Positions 35,492 through 42,585 of a stretch of 64,000 nucleotides of DNA are shown here, piece after piece; the stretch's first letter is position 1; the number at the start of each line of letters is the position of its first letter. Origin of the DNA: Ruminococcaceae bacterium UBA7217 (GTDB lineage Bacteria > Bacillota > Clostridia > Oscillospirales > Acutalibacteraceae). The stretch is taken from contig DKTZ01000035.1 of assembly GCA_002490425.1 (NCBI GenBank), positions 20,341 through 84,340 on the forward strand, read 5' to 3'. The translations under genes were made by a program, and so were the position numbers. A model generated the notes under the pieces. It was not told the DNA's origin. It searched no databases and was given only the letters and a program-made list of their open reading frames with translations.

Positions 35492-36913
35492 ATGAGAAAA
35501 TTTGACACCAAGGTTCAGTATTTGAAATATAAGGTTTTAAGAGAAGTGGCTAACCGTGCGTGGAACGACACTTTGCTTCCGACCTTGTTTGATATACCAA
35601 AGGCAATAGTTCCCGGCAAGACCTCGACCATGCGTTGTTGTGTCTACAAAGAACGCGCAATTTTGGGCGAACGTGTAAAAATCGCAATGGGCGGCAACAA
35701 GGAAAACCCAAATGTTATTGAGGTTATTGACATTGCCTGTGATGAATGTCCTGCGGCAGGTTATGAGGTAACCGACTCGTGCAGAGGCTGTCTTGCCCAC
35801 AGGTGTGAGGACGTCTGCAAAAGAGGAGCTATTTCATTTGACCACAATCACGTGGCACACATTGACAAGTCAAAGTGTGTTGAATGCGGTCAGTGCGCAA
35901 AGGTTTGCCCATATTCGGCGATTATTAACCGTAAGCGCCCCTGCCAAATCGCCTGCAAGGTAAAGGCAATTTCGATAAATGAAGAAAATGCCGCCGCTAT
36001 TGACAATAACAAGTGTATTCAGTGCGGTGCTTGCGTTTACCAGTGCCCGTTCGGCGCAATTACCGATAAATCGTACATCTTGAATGTAATTGATATGATA
36101 AAAAAGAGCGAGAACAATCAAAAATACAAGGTTTATGCCGTTGTCGCTCCGTCAATTTCAAGTCAGTTTAATTATGCAAAGCTCGGTCAGGTTATTTCGG
36201 GGCTTAAAGAGCTTGGCTTTTTTACAGTTGTTGAAGCGGCACTCGGAGCGGATATGGTAGCAATGGCGGAATCAAAAGAACTCAGCGAAAAGGGCTTCCT
36301 TACAAGCTCATGCTGTCCTGCATTTGTGCAGTATATAAAATCCTCATTCCCTGCTCTTTTGCCCTTCGTTTCTCATAACCTTTCCCCCATGGCAACGCTT
36401 GCGAAATACATAAAGGAAACAGACGGAAATGCAAAGGTTGTGTTTATAGGTCCGTGCACAGCTAAAAAAGCCGAAGCACAGCTTGACAGTGTGAAGCCTT
36501 ATGTTGACTCAGTGCTTACCTTTGAGGAGCTTCAGGCGCTTTATGACAGCAAGGATATTGACATTACAACGCTTCCGGAAGATGTGCTTGACAATGCCTC
36601 TTATTACGGCAGAATTTTTGCCCGTTCCGGCGGACTTTCCGATGCAGTGGCACAGGGACTTAAAGAACAAAATATTGACTTTACTGTAAAACCCGCAGTT
36701 TGCGACGGAATTGAGGCTTGCAAGGTGGCTCTTCTCAAAAAAAGCAAAAATGTGCTTGATGCCAACTTTATTGAGGGTATGGCGTGCATTGGAGGGTGCA
36801 TCGGCGGCGCAGGCTGTCTTACCCACGGCGAAAAGAACAAGGCTGAGGTTGACAAATATGGCAAAGAGGCTTATGAAAAAACCATAGGCGATGCCGTATC
36901 TTTTATTAAATAA
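35492..36913 (+). CDS. hydA2: [FeFe]-hydrogenase, group B type (HydA2-like)
   Basis: A 473-residue hydrogenase from the ATG at 35492, with AAGGAGA upstream; an in-frame TTG at 35462 is rejected. Cys-rich cluster motifs include CVECGQCAKVCP and CIQCGACVYQCP. The H-cluster motifs are TSSCCPAF (274-275), GPCTAKK (322) and EGMACIGGCIGGAG (432, 436). GPC in place of MPC and the GGAG ending are marks of the group B enzymes. It probably makes or consumes H2 with ferredoxin. It is last in the adhE-hydS cluster and ends in a strong bidirectional terminator. Confidence 0.9.
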   Translation: MRKFDTKVQYLKYKVLREVANRAWNDTLLPTLFDIPKAIVPGKTSTMRCCVYKERAILGERVKIAMGGNKENPNVIEVIDIACDECPAAGYEVTDSCRGCLAHRCEDVCKRGAISFDHNHVAHIDKSKCVECGQCAKVCPYSAIINRKRPCQIACKVKAISINEENAAAIDNNKCIQCGACVYQCPFGAITDKSYILNVIDMIKKSENNQKYKVYAVVAPSISSQFNYAKLGQVISGLKELGFFTVVEAALGADMVAMAESKELSEKGFLTSSCCPAFVQYIKSSFPALLPFVSHNLSPMATLAKYIKETDGNAKVVFIGPCTAKKAEAQLDSVKPYVDSVLTFEELQALYDSKDIDITTLPEDVLDNASYYGRIFARSGGLSDAVAQGLKEQNIDFTVKPAVCDGIEACKVALLKKSKNVLDANFIEGMACIGGCIGGAGCLTHGEKNKAEVDKYGKEAYEKTIGDAVSFIK

Positions 36914-36933
36914 TCCAAACAACTAAAGAAAAG

Positions 36934-36963
36934 GGCAGATACTTTTTTTGTATCTGCCTTTTT
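36934..36963. terminator. Bidirectional terminator after hydA2
   Basis: GGCAGATAC, a T7 loop and GTATCTGCC (36934-36942 and 36950-36958), then a five-T run. The minus strand also has a T-rich tail, so it can end the convergent cobalamin-linked operon too. Confidence 0.92.
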
Positions 36964-36990
36964 GTTATGTCAGTATTTACTTTTCTTCAA

Positions 36991-38127
36991 TCAATCAGCC
37001 TGTTTCTTCTTTTTCATTACAAAAGCGGTTGAAGCAATAACGCCGAGGGATATTACCGCCACAGACAATACCGAAAATCCGCCGTCCGTATTGGGAATAT
37101 CGGGATTTTTATCGACACCGCTGTTGCCGTTTTCCGTGCTCGGTTCTGTAACATCAGGTGTATTGGGCTTTGTATCGGGATTGTCGGGAGTGACATCGGG
37201 AGAATCGGGAGTGTTTTCGGGCAAAATGCTGTAATATGCAGAAAGTCCCTTTATTGCATCCGCCGCTGAATATTTGCTTTCAGCGCCGTCATAAGTGTAG
37301 CTTCCCTCTGTTTCGCCCTTAAACGCCAAAAGTGCATTATACAAACCGGTAAGCTCTGAAAGATTTTCACTTACAGTACCTTTATATGTGTAATATGCAC
37401 ATTTTGCCATTAAAGCAAGCGCCGTTGAGTTAACATTGGGCGCTGTGCCGTACTCAGGGTTATAGCAATATCCGCCCTCTGTTTTGTATGTGTCAAGTAC
37501 CTTTGCCGCGTCATCAATATAAGCGTTATAACAGTCAAGTCCGCTCTGCGAAATTGCCGAAAGGAACATTGCCGTATTGTCACAGCCATAACCCCAGTAA
37601 TCCATACCGCTTCCCATAGTGTAATAATTCTCAATAAAGCTGTCACAAAGCGATTTTACAAAAGCTTCGCCGCAATACTTTGCCGCAACGGGAATAATGA
37701 AATTATAGAAATAAGGACTTGAAACCTCTTTGTTATCAAGCTTTTCAAAAAGCTCAACAAGGTTTACGGAATTCACATTTGTGGGGTCGCCGCCCATAGC
37801 GTCAAGTATGCCGATTACAGCAGCATAAGAGCTTATATTTTCGCCGTAAGCCGTAACTAATTTTCCGTCGTTATCGTCAAGATTTGCCTTTACACTTGCA
37901 AGAAATCCGTTATAAAACGCATTTGCGCTTTCGCTCGTACCTACAAGATAGTAATAATCCGCAGCGTTGTCTGCCGTATAGCCTGAAGCCGCACTGCTTA
38001 CATAGCCGACCGCATTATCAATTTCTTTCTTAACGCTGTCCTTGCTCGTTAAGCCGACTGCCAATACCGACAGCGAAAGTGACAAAGCGAGAATAAGTGC
38101 TAAACAGATTGATAAGGTTTTTTTCAT
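36991..38127 (-). CDS. Exported alpha/alpha-barrel (prenyltransferase/intrinsic-factor-alpha-like) surface protein
   Basis: A 378-residue exported protein. It has a signal peptide (1-23), then about 275 residues of helical repeats with GYGCDNTAMFLSAI, GGYCYNPEYG and NVNSTALALMAKCAYY. This is the pattern of terpenoid-cyclase/squalene-cyclase-type alpha/alpha barrels, the same fold as the cobalamin-binding alpha domain of animal intrinsic factor and transcobalamin. A Pro/Asp/Thr-rich linker, an LPXTG-like IPNTD (344-348), one helix and KKKK end the protein, implying cell-wall or membrane attachment. It lies 44 bases after the DUF4430 lipoprotein in a cobalamin-riboswitch operon. The B12-binding role is inferred. 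Confidence 0.75.
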   Translation of the reverse strand: MKKTLSICLALILALSLSLSVLAVGLTSKDSVKKEIDNAVGYVSSAASGYTADNAADYYYLVGTSESANAFYNGFLASVKANLDDNDGKLVTAYGENISSYAAVIGILDAMGGDPTNVNSVNLVELFEKLDNKEVSSPYFYNFIIPVAAKYCGEAFVKSLCDSFIENYYTMGSGMDYWGYGCDNTAMFLSAISQSGLDCYNAYIDDAAKVLDTYKTEGGYCYNPEYGTAPNVNSTALALMAKCAYYTYKGTVSENLSELTGLYNALLAFKGETEGSYTYDGAESKYSAADAIKGLSAYYSILPENTPDSPDVTPDNPDTKPNTPDVTEPSTENGNSGVDKNPDIPNTDGGFSVLSVAVISLGVIASTAFVMKKKKQAD

Positions 38128-38171
38128 TTTTTATTGCTCCTTTAATTTTTATTCAAAGACAGCGGTTTTTT

Positions 38172-38852
38172 CTAACAAACATAAGAAAGAACTATGCTGT
38201 CTCCGTTTTTTATTTTATAATTTCCGAGTCCCACGCTCGGAGATTTACCGTTAACGGTATAAACCCAACCGCTCTGTGCTCCGCAGTCCTTTTCTTCAAT
38301 ACCACCGATGCCCACAACATAAACACCGAAAGAAGATTTTTGTGCGTTAAGAGCTATACCTTTTTGGACGCAGGCCTTTTGCAAAACGTCAAAAGCCGAA
38401 GCACCGTCATCGAAATTCACGCTTACAGGCGAAAGAATTATTCCGTTTGACGGAACAAGGGAAATATCCTTTTTAAATTTATTTTTCTTGCTGAGTATTG
38501 ATTTACACTCTATTTCAACGGTACAAACCGTTTTTGGCTGAGGCTGTGTAGATTTTTCGGTAGTGGTTACCGTAGGTACCGTGCTGATTTCGGTTTTTGA
38601 CGAGGGATTTTTCGTTTCCGTATTTCCCTTTTCGGTACTGCCGTGAGTCTTTGTGATTTCAGTTGAATTTGTTTCACTCGAATTTTCAATAGAAATGACA
38701 CTTTCTTTTTCCGAATATTCCGATGTGTTTTCTGCCGTGCCTGTATTTTCACCGATTGCACTTACATTCAGTTCTGCATTCGGCGATTTTCCGCAGGCAG
38801 AAAACGAAATACATATTATTAAGGATAAAACAACTGCGATAATCTTTTTCAT
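38172..38852 (-). CDS. DUF4430 (transcobalamin-C-like) lipoprotein under cobalamin riboswitch
   Basis: A 226-residue lipoprotein from the ATG at 38852. It has a signal with lipobox FSAC (Cys20) and a Ser/Thr/Glu-rich linker (about 25-110). A C-terminal DUF4430 domain carries GASAFDVLQKAC and SGWVYTVNGKSPSVGLGNYK. DUF4430 is the beta domain found at the C-terminus of intrinsic factor and transcobalamin. A longer in-frame reading to 38936 would pass through the terminator hairpin and is rejected. The AGAGG ribosome site lies in the 3' arm of that hairpin. Riboswitch control and the fold together suggest a corrinoid receptor. Confidence 0.82.
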   Translation of the reverse strand: MKKIIAVVLSLIICISFSACGKSPNAELNVSAIGENTGTAENTSEYSEKESVISIENSSETNSTEITKTHGSTEKGNTETKNPSSKTEISTVPTVTTTEKSTQPQPKTVCTVEIECKSILSKKNKFKKDISLVPSNGIILSPVSVNFDDGASAFDVLQKACVQKGIALNAQKSSFGVYVVGIGGIEEKDCGAQSGWVYTVNGKSPSVGLGNYKIKNGDSIVLSYVC

Positions 38853-38856
38853 AAGC

Positions 38857-38882
38857 AAAAAACCTCTGCTTTTGGGCAGAGG
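38857..38882 (-). terminator. Riboswitch expression-platform terminator that also covers the ribosome site
   Basis: Minus strand: CCTCTGC, loop CCAAAA, GCAGAGG (7-bp perfect stem), then six T. The AGAGG in the 3' arm is the only ribosome site for the lipoprotein, whose ATG lies 4 bases after the T-run. A competing strand TTGGGCA (38925-38919) can pair with TGCCCAA (38878-38872) of the terminator. Confidence 0.85.
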
Positions 38883-38943
38883 TATAGTGTAAAGATAAGT
38901 TTCTTTAACTCTCCCGCTTGCCCAAGAGTTTAACAAAATTTTA

Positions 38944-39119
38944 GCTTAAGGCAGGTCTCCCGACTTGAGACAAAGCTGACTTTTAATCAGCGCATAAGCA
39001 CGCCTTCTCGAAAAAAATCCAATGGCAATTGTGCTTAATTCATCTGATACGGTAATGGCGGTTGCTCAGGATTCTGACCTGATTCCCTTTTAATTTCGGT
39101 TTCCCGAAAACCGTTAAGC
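38944..39119 (-). ncRNA. Cobalamin riboswitch aptamer
   Basis: On the minus strand the aptamer opens with a GCTTAA arm (39119-39114). Next come AAAAGGGAAT, the paired CAGG...CCTG and AGCAACCGCCATTA, matching the conserved GGGAA and CCGCCACTG core of B12 riboswitches. It closes with the hallmark GTCGGGAGACCTGCC and the partner arm TTAAGC (38949-38944). The P1 arms are perfectly complementary. Length is 176 bases. It lies between a good promoter and a terminator that leads straight into the DUF4430 lipoprotein, so it should turn that operon off when cobalamin is plentiful. Confidence 0.9.
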
Positions 39120-39137
39120 AAATATTTAATTGTATTT

Positions 39138-39166
39138 ATTTTATATCAATATATTTTAATTGTCAA
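39138..39166 (-). promoter_or_regulatory. Sigma-A promoter of the cobalamin-riboswitch operon
   Basis: Minus strand: perfect TTGACA (39166-39161), 17-base spacer, TAAAAT (39143-39138). The expected start lies about 12 bases before the aptamer. Confidence 0.8.
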
Positions 39167-39179
39167 TAGCATAAAAAAC

Positions 39180-39478
39180 ACCCGTGATATACACGGGCAT
39201 CGGTCTATGATAAACTATTTTGCAATAGAAAAATAATCAAAAGTTTTCGCCCGCCTTTTTCAAAAGGCGGTAGGGCGGTGGGGCAAAGCCCCGCCTTGCA
39301 GTCCGCAGACTGCAAAATTTCTTTACTCACAAAAGCGCAGGAGGGGAGAAAGAACAGTCCGGTGGACTGTTCTTTCGGGGAACCCTCGCCGGGGGTTCCC
39401 CATTGACCTGTTCTTTTGTGCACATTATCGAATGATATATATTTTAGAAAAGAAAATACCCGTGATATACACGGGCAT
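39180..39478. repeat. Palindrome-rich element flanked by 21-bp direct repeats
   Basis: Two identical 21-bp copies starting ACCCGTGATATACACGGGCA (39180-39200 and 39458-39478) flank a segment packed with palindromes: 39251-39270, 39274-39295, 39296-39315, 39349-39375 (12-bp perfect stem) and 39377-39401. An outer pair CACAAAAG/CTTTTGTG lies at 39328-39335 and 39413-39420. Each direct repeat is itself a CCCGTG/CACGGG hairpin. On the minus strand each is followed by T-rich sequence, so both can terminate the dockerin-lipase message. I see no gene here. Confidence 0.75.
39459..39475 (-). terminator. Terminator of the dockerin lipase gene (second copy at 39181-39197)
   Basis: Minus strand CCCGTG, TATAT, CACGGG followed by TATTTTCTTTTC. 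The second copy, 278 bases further on, is followed by TGTTTTTT and is the stronger of the two. Confidence 0.65.
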
Positions 39479-39511
39479 TTAATTTAAAATCTTTACTCTT
39501 GTTTAAATAAT

Positions 39512-41188
39512 TTACGCTTTGTAATCCGTCGCATAGGTGTCTGCAATTGACTGAACCTCATCTTTTGAAATAACGCCGTCAATTGTTATGCCGTCTGCTC
39601 TTTGAAGATTTACCTTTTCGAGTGTGTCACGCTCAAGCAGGTGTCTTAAGGCAAGTCTTGCGTCAACAAGGTCAATGGTGCCGTCCATATTAACATCACC
39701 GTATTTATCAAGATAAACAGACATATAGTCAGCGTCAATATTGTAATACAGGAACTGAGTGAACAGCGGATTTGAATGAACGGTATACTGTTTGTCAGCC
39801 GTTATAAGCCATGCGTGAAGCGCCGCTGAGCTGTCGCTGTAAAACTTAACGTGATCCAAATTCTTAATAAACCATGTGCACTCGGGGAAAGCGCAGGTAG
39901 AAGCATCAACCACTGTGTCGGGTGAAACGTGATTGTGCCCGTCGGAATTCTTCTGAGCATAATTTTCACCGAGAGTTGTGTTTCTGTCTGCAACCGTTGC
40001 GCCGTAGCTTGTGTGTGCTGTTTCGATTATGCCGTCTGAGTTCATTGTGGACGACGGTGTTACGGGAGCTATCTGGCGGTTATAGTTTGAAACTATGCTG
40101 AAGCAGATATTTTCATCCTTATAATACTCGTCACAACGCTCTTTAAGTGTTGCCTGAACCTCATCGTGATAAGCCGTCAGCTTTTCAATGTAAGAATCAG
40201 ACGGGCGGAATGAGAAAGTATCGTTGTTATACATATAGTTAATTGCTTCGTCGAATTTATCTTCGGGGACAAATGACCAAACGCCGGCATACATTCCGAA
40301 ATACGGAATCAAAAGCTCATCATAAAGTCTGTCCTTATATTCGCCTTCATTAAGGAGCGGAGCAAATTTTTCAATAACCTTTTCAAAAAGTCCTGTGTAT
40401 TTTAAGAGCTCACCTAAAGCATTTTTATCGGGACTGCCGTTAATTGCCTGAACCAAAATGTCGGTAAGTCCGTCAGCGTCAACGCTGAGTTTGCCTGTGA
40501 AAAGGTCACCGCACATTTCAAGTCCTGTAAATGCTCCTGAGAACATACCTATATTTTTAATATCTTTTGTTCCGTACTGCGCTAAATATGCCTGAACAAT
40601 GCAAGTACCCATTGACTGACCGTTTATTGACACCTTGTCGTGGCCTGTTGTTTTCTTTACCTTTTGAATATAATCGTTAAGGTCTTTAGCGGTATCCATA
40701 GGGCTTCTGCGCCAGTCATGGCTGAAAATAAACGTGTGGTCGCCGCCGACTGTTTTGGCACATTCAAGGGAAAGTCCGTCCTGACCGTCGCCTTTGATTT
40801 TGTAATCGTATGTATCGCAGCTCTCTTCATAAAAGCGTTCAACCGTAACCGTCGGGTCAACCGAGTCGCCGTTTTCGTCACATTTAATCGGGTCAAAAAG
40901 CTGTTTTGCTGCAGGAATAACTGAGTCAAGCAAAGCGCCTGCGTCACCGTCCGAAAGGAACTGTAAAAGTGATGGAACACAAGGCAGAACCGCCTCAACT
41001 ATTGTTTTTGCCTCAGGAGCAAAAACCTGAGTTCCCTCGCCGTTAACAAGCGGAACATGACCGAAGCCTACTACGGAAACTACGGGAGTTTTACCGCAGT
41101 TGCACTTTTTCTCTGCCGCAAACGACGGAGCAAGCATTGAAAACATCATCAATGCGCAAAGTATTACGCAAACTATACGTTTTTTCAT
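39512..41188 (-). CDS. Secreted alpha/beta-hydrolase (LCAT/lipase-like) with C-terminal dockerin
   Basis: About 558 residues. A signal peptide (1-25) is followed by a hydrolase domain with a nucleophile elbow GQSMG (about 195) and FSHDWRRSPMDTA upstream, as in lecithin:cholesterol-acyltransferase/lipase relatives. The C-terminus (about 500-558) is a type I dockerin. Its first calcium loop GDVNMDGTIDLVDA is intact; the second (ADGITIDGVISKDEV) is degenerate. Dockerins attach enzymes to scaffoldin cohesins in cellulosome or amylosome complexes. I chose the ATG at 41188 (MKKRIVC), 8 bases after AAAGGA, over an ATG 9 bases upstream. The substrate is unknown. Confidence 0.85.
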   Translation of the reverse strand: MKKRIVCVILCALMMFSMLAPSFAAEKKCNCGKTPVVSVVGFGHVPLVNGEGTQVFAPEAKTIVEAVLPCVPSLLQFLSDGDAGALLDSVIPAAKQLFDPIKCDENGDSVDPTVTVERFYEESCDTYDYKIKGDGQDGLSLECAKTVGGDHTFIFSHDWRRSPMDTAKDLNDYIQKVKKTTGHDKVSINGQSMGTCIVQAYLAQYGTKDIKNIGMFSGAFTGLEMCGDLFTGKLSVDADGLTDILVQAINGSPDKNALGELLKYTGLFEKVIEKFAPLLNEGEYKDRLYDELLIPYFGMYAGVWSFVPEDKFDEAINYMYNNDTFSFRPSDSYIEKLTAYHDEVQATLKERCDEYYKDENICFSIVSNYNRQIAPVTPSSTMNSDGIIETAHTSYGATVADRNTTLGENYAQKNSDGHNHVSPDTVVDASTCAFPECTWFIKNLDHVKFYSDSSAALHAWLITADKQYTVHSNPLFTQFLYYNIDADYMSVYLDKYGDVNMDGTIDLVDARLALRHLLERDTLEKVNLQRADGITIDGVISKDEVQSIADTYATDYKA

Positions 41189-41232
41189 TTCAAACATCCT
41201 TTCCCAAATTGAAACAATATATAACCGAATTT

Positions 41233-41261
41233 ATTTTACCATAAATCTCCTTTGAAATCAA
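41233..41261 (-). promoter_or_regulatory. Sigma-A promoter of the dockerin lipase
   Basis: Minus strand: TTGATT (41261-41256), 17-base spacer, TAAAAT (41238-41233). Confidence 0.65.
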
Positions 41262-41280
41262 CTGTGTTCTTTTAACAAAA

Positions 41281-42204
41281 TCAAAATACGCTTTCTATGA
41301 CTTTTTCCGAAATATCAGGGGAATAGCGCCAGTAATCCATATGCTCTCCGTCAAAATAATATTTAAGCGGAATGTGCTTAGGTTCGGCAGGAAATGTATC
41401 TACAATTGCAAGCTTAATTTTCATTTTCTGAGGATTTACGCTCTTAATGTATACGCTTGCACTGTCGCCCGCACGCACATTTTCCGAATATTCCGCAAGC
41501 CCCGCCAAATTTGGGGCAAGCTCTATAAATACGCCGTATTTTTCAACGGAGCGAACAATTCCCCCCACTGTCTGCCCTGCTTTAAATTTTTCGGCATTTT
41601 CCTCCCACGTTCCAAGAAGCTCTTTAAGCGACAGAGTAACTCTGCCGTTTTCATCAATACTTTTTACAATAGCATTTATCTGCGTATTCACCGCAAAGCG
41701 TGCTTCGGGGCTCGGTATTCTTGAAACGGATATACTGTCTATGGGCAAAAGCGCCGAAATTCCGCAGCCGATGTCGCAGAAAGAGCCGAAATGCTCATTA
41801 TGAGTTACCTTTGCCGTTATAATATCGCCCGAAGTGAGCTTTGCTATGTAGTCACGGGCACACTCCTCCTGCACGGCTCTTCGGGATAAAAATGCTGTGC
41901 GGACGCCGTTTTCATCATCTCTGAAATCTGTTATCTTAAATACAACAGGTTTGTTAACTCTCGAAACTATTGCAATATCCTTAGTTGTGCCCTCGGCTAT
42001 TCCGAGCGCACACTCCTCCCTCGGAATAATCCCTTTTATTCCTCCTAAATCCACATGCAGATTATGCTCCCCGTCGCAAAGAGTGGCTTTTGCCTCTAAA
42101 ATTCTGCCCTCAAAAAAGCTTTCACGCAAAGCGGGCACCGATGAAATGCTCCGTTTATTTTGCTTTGTTTCGTAAATTACACCTTCAGGGTAATATTTTG
42201 TCAT
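41281..42204 (-). CDS. S1-domain RNA-binding protein (ribosomal S1-like)
   Basis: About 307 residues with at least two S1-type OB folds: around 115-185 (LTSGDIITAKVTHNEHFGSF) and around 205-270 (FKAGQTVGGIVRSVEKYGVF, then LAPNLAGLAEYS). A less regular region lies before them. Clostridial proteins of this kind are short S1 homologues that bind RNA or the ribosome. I chose the ATG at 42204 (MTKYYPEG) with AAAGGTGA upstream; the GTG 9 bases earlier overlaps that site. It is divergent from the DUF951-prfA operon. Confidence 0.85.
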   Translation of the reverse strand: MTKYYPEGVIYETKQNKRSISSVPALRESFFEGRILEAKATLCDGEHNLHVDLGGIKGIIPREECALGIAEGTTKDIAIVSRVNKPVVFKITDFRDDENGVRTAFLSRRAVQEECARDYIAKLTSGDIITAKVTHNEHFGSFCDIGCGISALLPIDSISVSRIPSPEARFAVNTQINAIVKSIDENGRVTLSLKELLGTWEENAEKFKAGQTVGGIVRSVEKYGVFIELAPNLAGLAEYSENVRAGDSASVYIKSVNPQKMKIKLAIVDTFPAEPKHIPLKYYFDGEHMDYWRYSPDISEKVIESVF

Positions 42205-42303
42205 ATCTCTCACCTTTATTTTTTTAGTTTGCAGAATTTCCTGCCTTAAAAGATATGATTGATTTTGCAGAAATATAATGTAATTATTATATAATTTGTA
42301 TTG

Positions 42304-42332
42304 TTGATATTATTTACAAAATGTGGTATGAT
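42304..42332 (+). promoter_or_regulatory. Sigma-A promoter of the DUF951-prfA operon
   Basis: TTGATA (42304-42309), 17-base spacer, TATGAT (42327-42332). Confidence 0.65.
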
Positions 42333-42375
42333 AAAATATTATATAATGTGATAAAGTTGTAAAAGGATAATGAAT

Positions 42376-42585
42376 ATGGATATACATGTTAACGACGATA
42401 TAATTATGAAAAAAGCCCACCCGTGTGGCGGAAACGAATTTACGGTTCTGCGTGTGGGTATGGATTTTCGTATTCACTGCAAAAAATGCGGTCGCGAGGT
42501 TATGGTGCCGCGTGCCAAAATAGAGAAAAATATAAAAAAGATTATCAGAGACGGAAAAGAAATGTCAGCAAAGGAGAAAATTTAA
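42376..42585 (+). CDS. DUF951 family small protein
   Basis: About 69 residues. KKAHPCGGNEF, RVGMDFRIHCKKCGREVMVPR and a basic tail are the DUF951 signature, with a probable Zn-binding Cys set (CGG, CKKC). The function is unknown; the family is widespread in Firmicutes. I favour the ATG at 42376, which has AAAGGA 8 bases upstream. The ATG at 42370 is too close to that site. It ends exactly where prfA begins. Confidence 0.85.
   Translation: MDIHVNDDIIMKKAHPCGGNEFTVLRVGMDFRIHCKKCGREVMVPRAKIEKNIKKIIRDGKEMSAKEKI

Noticed and set aside
39180..39478. CRISPR array
   Set aside because: There are only two identical copies and the palindromes between them differ in size and sequence. There is no regular repeat-spacer pattern, and no cas genes are in the window.
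42301..42319. TTGTTGATATTATTTACAA as a second Rex operator
   Set aside because: The half-sites are one base too far apart and carry mismatches, and it overlaps the promoter of a translation operon where Rex control is not expected.
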